This document shows, piece by piece, positions 49,773-58,600 of a stretch of 64,000 bases of DNA. The notes under the pieces were generated by a model. It was not told the origin of the DNA. It saw only the letters and a list, made by a program, of their open reading frames with translations, and did not search any database. Source of the stretch: Fluctibacter corallii (GTDB lineage: Bacteria; Pseudomonadota; Gammaproteobacteria; Enterobacterales; Alteromonadaceae). The stretch covers positions 1 to 64,000 of the forward strand of contig NZ_JAOWKX010000003.1 of assembly GCF_025751585.1 (NCBI RefSeq), read 5' to 3'. The position numbers and the translations under genes were made by a program. Each line of letters starts with the position of its first letter. The first letter of the stretch is position 1.

Positions 49773-50522
49773 TTACTCCGTCATTCTAGCTACACAGGGC
49801 TTTTCGCCGCAAATAGGGTGTTCGGCTTCCTCCAGTAAATAGCCATCTCCCTTTATGCTGTAGCATTTACCGTTACTTCGCCTAGAGAGCAAATTAGTTT
49901 TGTGTTCCCCACCTTTATAAAATCTAATACCATCAAAAAAAATTCGATTACTTGGTAAGTAAGCTTTGCCTTTACATTCACGTTCGGCGTAATGTGTAAT
50001 CATATTCGACACATATTCAACTTTGGGGTGGGCGTAGAATTGAGGACGTGTAGCAGGTTCATTAGTAAGGAAATAAAACGTATCTGAACGCGGTTCAAAG
50101 CTAATAATGCGTCCAACCAAGGTTTTTCCATCACCTTTAAATAAGCCAGGATAAGTTGCTTTTGACGTTAATGGCTGATTTTGTTGAATAGCCACGTGTG
50201 CGCTGGCTGCACGCTCAATTCCTTCGATATCACCACAATCGCCCGATGTTTCTATTGTTAGGGTTTTATGTTGATTGATAGCCAACATCGCCAATGTATA
50301 AATCGCGCGACCAGAGTCGGTAAGCAAAGACGCCGTCCATTTGTTTTCACCTTCTAGGTTTACGCAACTAGGATGTTTGCGCTCACGCGCTGGATCGGCA
50401 GTTTCAAGTATGATGATTTGATCAGAGACTTTCACCGATACAATACTGGCGTCACTGTCTATGCTGAACGTGGTGAGATAAAGAAACAATATTAAAAGTG
50501 TAGCAATAGGGCGGGGCGACAT
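49773..50522 (-). CDS. Exported protein A1 with small Cys domain and Cys-rich tail (unknown)
   Basis: 249 residues, AAGGA seven bases before the ATG. Signal peptide (SPRPIATLLILFLYLTTFSIDSDA). N-terminal domain (about 26-112): a Cys, NKWTASLLTDSGRAIYTLAMLA, then DCGDIEGIERAAS. The C-terminal part (about 115-249) is related to A2 and ends EEAEHPICGEKPCVARM. First gene of the operon A1, small domain protein, B1, A2, B2. Probably periplasmic or secreted and disulfide-bonded. No known family recognised. Confidence 0.8.
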   Translation of the reverse strand: MSPRPIATLLILFLYLTTFSIDSDASIVSVKVSDQIIILETADPARERKHPSCVNLEGENKWTASLLTDSGRAIYTLAMLAINQHKTLTIETSGDCGDIEGIERAASAHVAIQQNQPLTSKATYPGLFKGDGKTLVGRIISFEPRSDTFYFLTNEPATRPQFYAHPKVEYVSNMITHYAERECKGKAYLPSNRIFFDGIRFYKGGEHKTNLLSRRSNGKCYSIKGDGYLLEEAEHPICGEKPCVARMTE

Positions 50523-50736
50523 ATGTAATCCTTTACTTCAAGGCTCAGATTAACTGCAATAAATTGTGCGAGCGTTAAAACAAGGCGCGCATTATACGGA
50601 TTATACCTACTGAATAAATAGCTCAAAGGTGATTGAGGCTTAAAATATTGTTCAGAGTGCGTATCTTTTAACGCCAGCGTCAAGACAAAAGGATAGGTGC
50701 TGATCAAATAACATGCAGTTAAATTCCGTTTTAGGA
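50523..50736. other. Divergent control region between A1 and the S10 promoter
   Basis: About 215 bases before the S10 promoter. An 84-codon frame on the minus strand (50492-50746) runs through promoter-like boxes into A1 and is rejected as a gene. Two TATAAT boxes on the minus strand (50600-50605 and 50591-50596) are described separately. Confidence 0.6.
50600..50626 (-). promoter_or_regulatory. Candidate promoter for the A1-B2 operon
   Basis: On the minus strand TTGAGC (50621-50626) and TATAAT (50600-50605) are 15 bases apart; reading the -35 as TTTGAG gives 16. A second TATAAT follows nine bases downstream. The A1 start is about 78 bases away. Confidence 0.42.
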
Positions 50737-50764
50737 TTGCAAACATAATTCAAAAATGTATAAT
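50737..50764 (+). promoter_or_regulatory. Promoter of the S10 ribosomal operon
   Basis: TTGCAA (50737-50742), 16-base spacer, TATAAT (50759-50764), followed by a GC-rich stretch (ACGCGCCC). It lies about 177 bases before rpsJ, leaving room for a regulatory leader. Confidence 0.78.
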
Positions 50765-50768
50765 ACGC

Positions 50769-51252
<484 letters not shown>

Positions 51253-51270
51253 CAAGAGAGGGTTTTAACA

Positions 51271-51909
51271 ATGGCGATTGGTATAGTCGGTCGTAAAGTG
51301 GGTATGACGCGTATCTTCAATGAAGACGGTGTTTCTATCCCTGTGACTGTTATCGAAGCGACCCCTAACCGTGTAACTCAGGTTCGTACTGAGGAAACTG
51401 ATGGGTATCGCGCGCTACAAGTAACCACTGGTACTAAAAAAGCTAACCGCGTTACTAAAGCTGAAGCAGGTCACTTTGCTAAAGCTGGCGTGGAAGCAGG
51501 CCGTGGTTTGTGGGAGTTCCGTTTAGGCAACGAAGAAGGCGAAGGCCTAGAAGTTGGCAGTGAAATCACTGTTGAAATCTTTGCTGAAGCTCAAAAAGTT
51601 GACGTAGCGGGCACTTCTAAAGGTAAAGGTTTCCAAGGTGCTATCAAGCGCTGGAACTTCAGTTCACAGCGTATGACTCACGGTAACTCTTTGTCTCACC
51701 GTGCTCCTGGTTCAATTGGTCAAAACCAATCACCAGGTAAAGTATTCAAAGGCAAGAAAATGGCTGGTCAACTAGGTAATGCTAGTGTGACTACTCAGTC
51801 TTTGGAAATTGTACGTGTTGACGCGGAGAATAACCTTCTTCTAGTCAAAGGTGCAGTACCTGGCGCGACAGGCGGCGATGTAATCGTTAAGCCTGCAGAA
51901 AAAGCATAA
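51271..51909 (+). CDS. rplC: 50S ribosomal protein L3
   Basis: 212 residues (E. coli 209). [16 protein letters not shown] at the start; [17 protein letters not shown] and [19 protein letters not shown] mark the loop reaching the peptidyl transferase centre, including the Gln that is methylated in E. coli. GAGAGGG lies upstream of the ATG. Confidence 0.99.
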   Translation: MAIGIVGRKVGMTRIFNEDGVSIPVTVIEATPNRVTQVRTEETDGYRALQVTTGTKKANRVTKAEAGHFAKAGVEAGRGLWEFRLGNEEGEGLEVGSEITVEIFAEAQKVDVAGTSKGKGFQGAIKRWNFSSQRMTHGNSLSHRAPGSIGQNQSPGKVFKGKKMAGQLGNASVTTQSLEIVRVDAENNLLLVKGAVPGATGGDVIVKPAEKA

Positions 51910-51927
51910 CGTCTGGGGAGTTTAGTG

Positions 51928-52533
51928 ATGGAATTAGTATTGAAAGACGCGAACAGCGCTCTTGAAGTATCCGAAGCGACCTTTGGACGTGAGTTCAACG
52001 AAGCACTGGTTCACCAGGTTGTCGTTGCATTCGGTGCAGGTGCACGTCAAGGCACAAAAGCACAAAAGACTCGCTCTGAGGTTAGCGGTGGTGGTAAAAA
52101 GCCATGGCGTCAAAAAGGTACTGGCCGCGCTCGTGCTGGTACTATCCGTAGCCCAATTTGGGTTGGCGGTGGCCGCGCATTTGCTGCTAAACCACAAGAT
52201 CACAGCCAAAAAGTTAACCGTAAAATGTACCGTGGTGCGATCAAAAGCATCCTTTCTGAGCTGGTACGTCAGGAACGTTTGGTTGTAGTAGAAAAGTTCG
52301 GTGTTGATGCACCTAAGACTAAAGCACTTGTAGCTAAGCTTAACGAACTTGAGCTTAACGACGTGCTAATCGTTACGTCTGAAGTAGATGAGAACTTGTT
52401 CTTGTCTTCACGCAACTTGTACAAAGTTGACGTACGTGACGTTCAAGGCATCGACCCAGTAAGCTTGATTGCTTTTGAGAAAGTGTTGATGACTGCTGAT
52501 GCAGTTAAGCAACTAGAGGAGGCGTTAGCATGA
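51928..52533 (+). CDS. rplD: 50S ribosomal protein L4
   Basis: 201 residues from the ATG at 51928 (E. coli 201), preferred over the GTG at 51925 because of spacing from GGGGAG. The tunnel loop is visible in [18 protein letters not shown]. In E. coli L4 is also the repressor of this operon through the leader. Overlaps rplW by four bases. Confidence 0.99.
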   Translation: MELVLKDANSALEVSEATFGREFNEALVHQVVVAFGAGARQGTKAQKTRSEVSGGGKKPWRQKGTGRARAGTIRSPIWVGGGRAFAAKPQDHSQKVNRKMYRGAIKSILSELVRQERLVVVEKFGVDAPKTKALVAKLNELELNDVLIVTSEVDENLFLSSRNLYKVDVRDVQGIDPVSLIAFEKVLMTADAVKQLEEALA

Positions 52534-52832
52534 TCTCTGAAGAACGTCTACTTAAGGTGCTGCTAGCACCTCATATTTCTGAAAAATCAACGATGGCTGC
52601 TGAAGGCAACAATACCGTTGTATTTAAAGTAGCGAAAGACGCGAACAAAGCTGAAATCAAAGCGGCAGTTGAGAAACTGTTCGAAGTTGAAGTTGACGGC
52701 GTTCGCACTGTAAACGTAAAGGGTAAAACCAAGCGTCACGGTATGTCTTTCGGTAAGCGTAGCGACTGGAAAAAAGCATATGTAGTGCTTAAAGAAGGTC
52801 AGGACATCGACTTTGTCGGTGGCGAAGCGTAA
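52530..52832 (+). CDS. rplW: 50S ribosomal protein L23
   Basis: 100 residues, as in E. coli. [17 protein letters not shown] and [25 protein letters not shown] are family marks. L23 lies at the exit of the tunnel and docks SRP and trigger factor. Start overlaps rplD (ATGA). Confidence 0.99.
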   Translation: MISEERLLKVLLAPHISEKSTMAAEGNNTVVFKVAKDANKAEIKAAVEKLFEVEVDGVRTVNVKGKTKRHGMSFGKRSDWKKAYVVLKEGQDIDFVGGEA

Positions 52833-52846
52833 GAAGGGGATTAGAC

Positions 52847-53671
52847 ATGCCATTATTGAAAGCTAAGCCGACTTCTGCAGGTCGTCGTCACGTTGTTCAG
52901 GTAGTTAACCCTGATCTACACAAAGGCGCTCCTTATGCTCCTTTGCTAGAAAAGAATAGCAAGTCTGGTGGTCGTAACAACAATGGTCGCATTACTGTGC
53001 GTCACATTGGTGGTGGCCACAAGCAGCACTATCGTGTTATCGACTTCAAACGCAACAAAGACGGCATTCCAGCTAAAATTGAGCGTTTGGAATATGATCC
53101 AAACCGTTCTGCTAACATTGCTCTTATTTTGTATGCAGACGGTGAGCGTCGTTACATCTTGGCACCAAAAGGCTTGAAAGCAGGTGATGCTATCCAGTCT
53201 GGTTCAGATGCAGCGATCAAAGCAGGTAACTCTCTACCTATGCGCAACATCCCAGTAGGTACTACGGTACACGCGATTGAGATGAAGCCAGGTAAAGGTG
53301 CGCAAATTGCGCGTTCTGCTGGTGCATATGCACAGATTTTGGCGCGTGACGGAGCGTATGTAACACTTCGTCTACGTTCTGGCGAAGTACGTAAAGTGCT
53401 TGCTGACTGCCGTGCAACTATCGGTGAAGTTGGTAACGCAGAGCACATGCTTCGTTCACTAGGTAAAGCTGGTGCAACGCGTTGGCGCGGTGTGCGTCCA
53501 ACAGTTCGTGGTGTTGCCATGAACCCAGTAGATCACCCACACGGTGGTGGTGAAGGTCGTACGTCAGGTGGCCGTCATCCAGTTACACCATGGGGTGTAC
53601 CAACTAAGGGTAAGAAGACCCGTAGTAACAAGCGTACAGATAAGTTAATCGTACGTCGTCGTAATAAGTAA
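52847..53671 (+). CDS. rplB: 50S ribosomal protein L2
   Basis: 274 residues (E. coli 273). [17 protein letters not shown] early and the universally conserved [16 protein letters not shown] near the C-terminus, with the histidine linked to peptidyl transfer. AGGGG-type ribosome-binding site (AAGAAGGGG) upstream. Confidence 0.99.
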   Translation: MPLLKAKPTSAGRRHVVQVVNPDLHKGAPYAPLLEKNSKSGGRNNNGRITVRHIGGGHKQHYRVIDFKRNKDGIPAKIERLEYDPNRSANIALILYADGERRYILAPKGLKAGDAIQSGSDAAIKAGNSLPMRNIPVGTTVHAIEMKPGKGAQIARSAGAYAQILARDGAYVTLRLRSGEVRKVLADCRATIGEVGNAEHMLRSLGKAGATRWRGVRPTVRGVAMNPVDHPHGGGEGRTSGGRHPVTPWGVPTKGKKTRSNKRTDKLIVRRRNK

Positions 53672-53686
53672 TAGCGAGGATTCACC

Positions 53687-53962
53687 ATGCCACGTTCTCT
53701 CAAGAAAGGTCCATTTATTGACCTGCACTTGTTGAAGAAGGTAGAGGCTGCAGTGGAAAAGGGCGAAAAGAAACCAATTAAAACTTGGTCTCGTCGCTCT
53801 ATGATCATCCCAGATATGATTGGGTTGACCATTGCGGTCCATAACGGTCGTCAACACGTTCCTGTATATGTCAGTGACGAAATGGTTGGCCATAAGTTGG
53901 GCGAATTTGCGCCAACGCGTACTTACCGCGGCCATGTCGCGGATAAGAAAGCGAAGAGATAA
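53687..53962 (+). CDS. rpsS: 30S ribosomal protein S19
   Basis: 91 residues (E. coli 92). [18 protein letters not shown] at the start and [17 protein letters not shown] at the end. Binds 16S rRNA with S13. GCGAGG upstream of the ATG. Confidence 0.99.
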   Translation: MPRSLKKGPFIDLHLLKKVEAAVEKGEKKPIKTWSRRSMIIPDMIGLTIAVHNGRQHVPVYVSDEMVGHKLGEFAPTRTYRGHVADKKAKR

Positions 53963-53973
53963 GGGGAAGAGTA

Positions 53974-54303
53974 ATGGAAGCATTAGCTAAACATCGTTTT
54001 GCCCGCACTTCTGCTCAGAAGGCTCGCTTGGTTGCAGATCAAATTCGCGGTTTACACGTTGAAAAAGCACTTGAACTTTTGACTTATAGTCCTAAGAAAA
54101 GTGCTGCTCTAATCAAAAAAGTATTAGAGTCAGCGATTGCGAACGCCGAACACAACGAAGGCGCAGACATCGATGAGTTGACTGTTGCTAAGATTTTCGT
54201 TGACGAAGGTCCAACTATGAAGCGTATCAAGCCACGAGCTAAAGGTCGTGCTGATCGTATCTTTAAACGCAGCAGCCACATCACTGTTGTGGTAGCGGAC
54301 TAG
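53974..54303 (+). CDS. rplV: 50S ribosomal protein L22
   Basis: 109 residues (E. coli 110). [20 protein letters not shown] at the start. The beta-hairpin reaching the exit tunnel includes [18 protein letters not shown], where macrolide-resistance changes are known in other species. Nothing here looks altered. Confidence 0.99.
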   Translation: MEALAKHRFARTSAQKARLVADQIRGLHVEKALELLTYSPKKSAALIKKVLESAIANAEHNEGADIDELTVAKIFVDEGPTMKRIKPRAKGRADRIFKRSSHITVVVAD

Positions 54304-54312
54304 GAGTAGATA

Positions 54313-55014
54313 ATGGGACAGAAGGTACATCCTACAGGTATACGCCTGGGTATCAGCAAACCATGGACTTCTACCTGGTACGCTAATACTGCGGAATATG
54401 CAGATAACCTGTATAACGATCATCAAGTACGTCAGTACTTGACGAAACAATTGAAAAACGCGTCTCTTTCTAAAATCGTAATCGAGCGTCCTGCTAAGAG
54501 CATCCGTGTGACTATTCACACTGCTCGTCCAGGCGTGGTTATCGGTAAGAAAGGTGAAGACGTAGAGAAGCTTCGCAAGCAAGTATCTAAGTTGGCAGGT
54601 GTGCCGGCTCAGATCAATATTGCTGAAGTTCGTAAGCCTGAACTTGACGCACAGTTGGTAGCAGATTCTATCTCTAGCCAGCTAGAGCGCCGTGTAATGT
54701 TCCGTCGTGCTATGAAGCGTGCGGTACAAAACGCGATGCGTCTTGGTGCTAAAGGTATCAAAGTTGAAGTAAGTGGTCGTCTTGGTGGTGCTGAAATCGC
54801 ACGTTCTGAGTGGTACCGTGAAGGTCGTGTACCTCTACACACTTTCCGTGCTGACATCGATTACGCAACTTCAGAAGCTTTGACTACTTACGGTATCATC
54901 GGCGTTAAAGTTTGGATCTTCAAAGGTGAAGTACTAGGCGGATTGCCTGCTGCGAATGCTGAACAACCAGCTGCACCTAAGAAGAAAGGCCGTTCAGCTA
55001 AACGCGAGGGCTAA
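54313..55014 (+). CDS. rpsC: 30S ribosomal protein S3
   Basis: 233 residues, as in E. coli. [17 protein letters not shown] at the start, KH domain around [17 protein letters not shown], and [17 protein letters not shown]. Basic C-terminal tail. Ends two bases before rplP. Confidence 0.99.
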   Translation: MGQKVHPTGIRLGISKPWTSTWYANTAEYADNLYNDHQVRQYLTKQLKNASLSKIVIERPAKSIRVTIHTARPGVVIGKKGEDVEKLRKQVSKLAGVPAQINIAEVRKPELDAQLVADSISSQLERRVMFRRAMKRAVQNAMRLGAKGIKVEVSGRLGGAEIARSEWYREGRVPLHTFRADIDYATSEALTTYGIIGVKVWIFKGEVLGGLPAANAEQPAAPKKKGRSAKREG

Positions 55015-55016
55015 TT

Positions 55017-55430
55017 ATGTTACAACCTAAACGTATGAAGTTCCGCAAAATGCACAAAGGCCGCAACCGTGGTCTTGCAATTGCGGGAAGCAAAGTTAGC
55101 TTCGGTACTTACGGTTTGAAAGCTGTTGGCCGTGGTCGTATGACTGCGCGTCAAATCGAAGCGGCTCGTCGTGCCATGACTCGTCACATTAAGCGTCAAG
55201 GTAAAATTTGGATTCGAGTTTTCCCTGACAAGCCAATTACTGAGAAGCCTCTTGAGGTTCGTCAAGGTAAAGGTAAAGGTAATGTTGAGTACTGGGTATG
55301 CCAAATTCAACCAGGTCGCGTGCTTTATGAAATGGAAGGTGTTCCAGAAGCATTGGCTCGCGAAGCGTTTGAATTGGCAGCGGCTAAATTGCCATTTAAG
55401 ACAACCTTTGTAACTCGGACGGTGATGTAA
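55017..55430 (+). CDS. rplP: 50S ribosomal protein L16
   Basis: 137 residues (E. coli 136). [18 protein letters not shown] and the conserved arginine region [20 protein letters not shown], where the E. coli protein is hydroxylated. Last base overlaps the rpmC ATG (TAATG). Confidence 0.99.
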   Translation: MLQPKRMKFRKMHKGRNRGLAIAGSKVSFGTYGLKAVGRGRMTARQIEAARRAMTRHIKRQGKIWIRVFPDKPITEKPLEVRQGKGKGNVEYWVCQIQPGRVLYEMEGVPEALAREAFELAAAKLPFKTTFVTRTVM

Positions 55431-55621
55431 TGAAAGCGACAGAACTGAAAGAAAAGAACGTAGAAGAATTGAACGCAGAGCTAATTAACTTGCTTCGCGA
55501 ACAGTTCAACCTACGTATGCAGCACAGCACTGGTCAGCTTGAAAAAACTGACCAGCTTAAGAAAGTGCGTCGTAACATCGCGCGTGTTAAAACCATTCTG
55601 ACTCAAAAGGCTGATGCGTAA
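55430..55621 (+). CDS. rpmC: 50S ribosomal protein L29
   Basis: 63 residues, as in E. coli. [17 protein letters not shown] and [11 protein letters not shown] are typical of this two-helix protein at the tunnel exit. One-base overlaps with both neighbours. Confidence 0.98.
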   Translation: MKATELKEKNVEELNAELINLLREQFNLRMQHSTGQLEKTDQLKKVRRNIARVKTILTQKADA

Positions 55622-55875
55622 TGACTGAACAGAAAATTCGTACAGTACAAGGTCGTGTGGTTAGCAACAAGATGGACAAAACCATCACTGTTATGGTTGA
55701 GCGTTTTGTAAAGCACCCTATCTACGGGAAGTATACTAAGCGTTCTACTAAGCTACACGCACATGACGAGACTAACCAGTGCAACGAAGGTGACGTAGTA
55801 ACAATCCGTGAATGTCGCCCTCTATCTAAGTCTAAGACTTGGATGTTAGTCGACGTTATTTCTAAAGCTCAATAA
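55621..55875 (+). CDS. rpsQ: 30S ribosomal protein S17
   Basis: 84 residues, as in E. coli. [18 protein letters not shown] and [19 protein letters not shown] mark the OB-fold protein. Last gene of the operon. A terminator follows, and rplN (spc operon) is not next. Confidence 0.99.
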   Translation: MTEQKIRTVQGRVVSNKMDKTITVMVERFVKHPIYGKYTKRSTKLHAHDETNQCNEGDVVTIRECRPLSKSKTWMLVDVISKAQ

Positions 55876-55892
55876 GCTTTGGTTAAATAACT

Positions 55893-55921
55893 AAAAAAGG
55901 CGCTCACTGAGCGCCTTTTTT
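55893..55921. terminator. Terminator of the S10 operon, probably bidirectional
   Basis: A6, GGCGCTC, loop ACT, GAGCGCC, T6: a near-perfect palindrome 17 bases after rpsQ. The A and T tracts on both sides mean that it can also end transcripts arriving from the minus-strand mini gene. Confidence 0.94.
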
Positions 55922-55979
55922 GATCGCCTTCTCTCTGAGTTAAGTTTGTCGCTCTTACTTCTAACTTAAGTCAGCTAAA

Positions 55980-56111
55980 CTATTCTCCACAATCTTCTTC
56001 TTGATCCCATTCTGGCATGGGAAGAGGTTCGGCATCGTCCATTTCTTCTTCACTCCAGTCTTCAGGGATATCTTCCTCACTGGGCGTATTTGAAGCGTTA
56101 ATAAACATCAT
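55980..56111 (-). CDS. Mini gene encoding a 43-residue acidic peptide with protease-prodomain motif
   Basis: 44-codon frame with ATG at 56111 (a second ATG follows at once) and GGAG seven bases upstream. The product is very acidic and ends in ...EEDCGE. Residues 19-29, WSEEEMDDAEP, align with WTAEEMEQAEP in the prodomain of the protease encoded just upstream on the same strand. LPMPEW follows. No signal peptide, and one Cys near the C-terminus. It lies 142 bases after the protease gene, beyond a terminator hairpin. Function unknown. A free inhibitor-like prodomain piece is a guess. Confidence 0.6.
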   Translation of the reverse strand: MMFINASNTPSEEDIPEDWSEEEMDDAEPLPMPEWDQEEDCGE

Positions 56112-56192
56112 GACCCATCTCCACAATCGTTCACTGTTTCGGCCACCTTATGTGCAGCGCAATAGTATTGAATCGCGTATTGTTACGTTGAA

Positions 56193-56233
56193 AAAATAAA
56201 GCGTTCTTACTAAATAAGTTTAGCAAGAACGCT
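56193..56233 (-). terminator. Terminator after the serine protease gene
   Basis: Nine-pair stem AGCGTTCTT/AAGAACGCT, with an inner TAAA/TTTA extension, ends on the minus strand in TTTATTTTTTC, 20 bases after the protease stop. Read-through would be needed for the protease promoter to reach the mini gene. Confidence 0.85.
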
Positions 56234-56253
56234 GAGGTTTACTTAACGTGTGA

Positions 56254-57276
56254 TTACGACTTTTGCGATTTCAGCAAGTTGTATAATGACTTGGCATTAT
56301 TGTTAAAGTACGGTGAGTACATTTCGTGCTTTTTACTGCTGCGACGATAGCTGTTCAAACCATTCACATAATTGCCCGTTGCGAAGCGCATGATCCATGG
56401 TCCACCACTTGAACCACCCGTTAAATCACTGCCTACCCCTATGGGTTTTGGTGAAGCACCCACACTGCCATGGTATGCATAAGACGAAGTACACGTGATT
56501 AAGCGTTTTCCATTAAATGGTGCTGCGGCTGGGTAGCCAAACTGTGTCCAATGCTGGTACTTACTAAAGTTCCAAGCAAAGCCTAACCAACCGACTACTT
56601 GGCTCAAACGTTTACCATTACGTTTGTACACAATACCGCCGCCCATATCTTGCGCCAGTCCTTTTGGAATTCCATGTTTATACCAAGATGTTCTAACCCA
56701 CATACGTTTAACGTGCCACTGGCCGAATGGGGCTGCGCCGTCTTTGTATGCAGGTACGAATACTACGTTGGTCGCCCATCCACTGGCCTTATTGTTACCC
56801 GCGTGAAGGCAGTGTCCTGCTGTCCAGATAGCATCACCACCGATTGATGAAGCAGAGCAAACATACGACTTACCATTACGTTTGAAAAACAGCTTGCCTA
56901 CGCAGCGATAAGGGTACACTTTGTAGGAATCAAATACTTCATAGCGAGTATACGGAGGTGGGTAGTTGTAACCACCACTGGTGGCTTGCTCTTCAAAGTC
57001 ATCTTCAGCATCAAGCTCTGGCTCGCCACTTTCGGCAAACATACCGCCTTCTTCGGCTTGCGTGAACTTCTCCTCTTCAACTTTTTTGAGTGCGGCATCG
57101 GAGACTTCAATGATGTCGCAAGGTTCAGCTTGTTCCATCTCTTCTGCTGTCCATAGCTCTTCATCCATGGTTTGAATTTGTGCAACTGGAGATTCTGAGT
57201 TGCCAAGGTCCATTAAGCTGCGATCATCTTCAGCTTGTTTTGCTGAACCGCCGCCACCTTCTTGAGAATTACCCAT
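56254..57276 (-). CDS. Trypsin-like (V8-type) serine protease with acidic prodomain, no signal peptide
   Basis: 340 residues from the ATG at 57276, chosen for AAGGAG seven bases upstream. An upstream in-frame start would not add a signal peptide either. Residues 1-100 are Gly/Glu-rich and acidic, with WTAEEMEQAEP at 42-52, a motif like the W-T-x-E-x-M-x-x-A-x-P found before many secreted trypsin-like peptidases. The catalytic domain (about 115-335) has H155 (WTAGHC), D210 (AQDMGGGIV) and S290 (TGGSSGGPW), and C140/C156 as a likely disulfide. A disulfide-bearing protease normally acts outside the cytoplasm, so the missing export signal is odd. Divergent from glsA. Confidence 0.87.
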   Translation of the reverse strand: MGNSQEGGGGSAKQAEDDRSLMDLGNSESPVAQIQTMDEELWTAEEMEQAEPCDIIEVSDAALKKVEEEKFTQAEEGGMFAESGEPELDAEDDFEEQATSGGYNYPPPYTRYEVFDSYKVYPYRCVGKLFFKRNGKSYVCSASSIGGDAIWTAGHCLHAGNNKASGWATNVVFVPAYKDGAAPFGQWHVKRMWVRTSWYKHGIPKGLAQDMGGGIVYKRNGKRLSQVVGWLGFAWNFSKYQHWTQFGYPAAAPFNGKRLITCTSSYAYHGSVGASPKPIGVGSDLTGGSSGGPWIMRFATGNYVNGLNSYRRSSKKHEMYSPYFNNNAKSLYNLLKSQKS

Positions 57277-57536
57277 TTTTTCGCTCCTTACATTTGAAAA
57301 TAAATAGGTTTGAAAGCCCGGAAATGAAAAGCCCCACAACTCCATTCGAGGCAGAAAAAACGTGCTTTCAATGATAAAGTGAGCGGTTTTTGATGTTTAT
57401 CTCAGTAATAACAGGTAAAAAATACGGTGTTTTCACTAACGAAATGATTTTCAAGCGATTAAACTTACGCTCTTTTGACTCGCTAAATGTAGTCTGCGTA
57501 TAAATATTTTGCCGTAACGTAATAGGAATGAACCAT

Positions 57537-58445
57537 ATGCAAGCCATGCTCGACGAAATCTACAATGAGGTTCTGCCGTTGTTAGGAGAAGGACGGGTTG
57601 CGGATTACATTCCAGCACTTGCAAAGGTGGATCCAAATCAGGTGGGCATTGCAGTCTGTGACTTACATGGCAATACCTACACAGCCGGAGATGCAAATAC
57701 TGCGTTTTCTATTCAGAGTATTTCTAAGTTGCTCACTCTTGTATTGGGAATGGAAATCTATGGCGATGCACTTTGGAAGTGTGTTGATAAGGAACCATCA
57801 GGGCAGGCTTTTAATTCTCTTATTCAGTTAGAAATGGAGCATGGTATACCCCGTAACCCGTTTATCAACGCGGGTGCACTGAAGGTGTGCGATATGCTCT
57901 ATAGCCGCTTAGCTACGCCGAAACAGCGTATGAAAGAAATGATGTGCAAGTTAAGTGGCAATGCTCACGTGACATGTAATCATACGGTAGCCGACTCTGA
58001 ACGCATGCACGGAGCACGAAGTGCGGCAATGGCCTACCTGATGAAAGCGTTTAAAAACTTTGATAACGATGTAGATGACGTACTTGATGCTTATTATTTT
58101 GCTTGTGCATTAGAGATGAACTGTGTTGATTTAGCTAAGGCCTTTTTGTTTTTGGCGAATCAAGGTAAAACGTTGGATGCTAAACATACGATTTTAACCA
58201 CTACGCAAACCAAGCAGGTTAATGCGCTAATGGCGACGTGTGGTATGTACAATCAGGCTGGAGACTTTGCTTATCGTGTGGGATTACCAGGTAAAAGCGG
58301 AGTAGGCGGTGGAATAGTTGCCATTATTCCGAATCACCTTTCTATTTGTGTATGGTCACCAGAGTTAAATGACACAGGTAATTCGTTGATCGGTATTGAG
58401 ATATTAGAGCGATTTACCGCGCGCATTGGTAAATCAATCTATTAG
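57537..58445 (+). CDS. glsA: Glutaminase
   Basis: Converts glutamine to glutamate and ammonia. 302 residues from the ATG at 57537, which has AGGA nine bases upstream (an ATG at 57528 abuts that sequence). Beta-lactamase-like fold with the SxxK motif in FSIQSISK, NPFINAGAL, and GLPGKSGVGGGI near the end. Length matches E. coli GlsB/YneH. Cytosolic. Confidence 0.95.
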   Translation: MQAMLDEIYNEVLPLLGEGRVADYIPALAKVDPNQVGIAVCDLHGNTYTAGDANTAFSIQSISKLLTLVLGMEIYGDALWKCVDKEPSGQAFNSLIQLEMEHGIPRNPFINAGALKVCDMLYSRLATPKQRMKEMMCKLSGNAHVTCNHTVADSERMHGARSAAMAYLMKAFKNFDNDVDDVLDAYYFACALEMNCVDLAKAFLFLANQGKTLDAKHTILTTTQTKQVNALMATCGMYNQAGDFAYRVGLPGKSGVGGGIVAIIPNHLSICVWSPELNDTGNSLIGIEILERFTARIGKSIY

Positions 58446-58600
58446 TCATTGAGAAAAGCCATTATCTTAGTAACCTGAAACGTCACGTAACAAAAGATTC
58501 GGGCTAGCTGTATGTGTAAGCGAATGCCGTTTCTGGGAAATGGCTTTAGGCGTGTGGTGTCAGCTTGCCCAAGCGACCAGCTCACAACAAGGATACATTT

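Noticed and set aside
50492..50746. 84-codon frame on the minus strand between A1 and the S10 promoter
   Set aside because: It overlaps the A1 start by 31 bases, runs through two TATAAT boxes and has no ribosome-binding site. It is more likely promoter DNA.
56017..56199. 60-codon Ser-rich frame on the plus strand after the S10 operon
   Set aside because: It is antisense to the 43-residue mini gene, which has the better ribosome-binding site and a motif shared with the protease.
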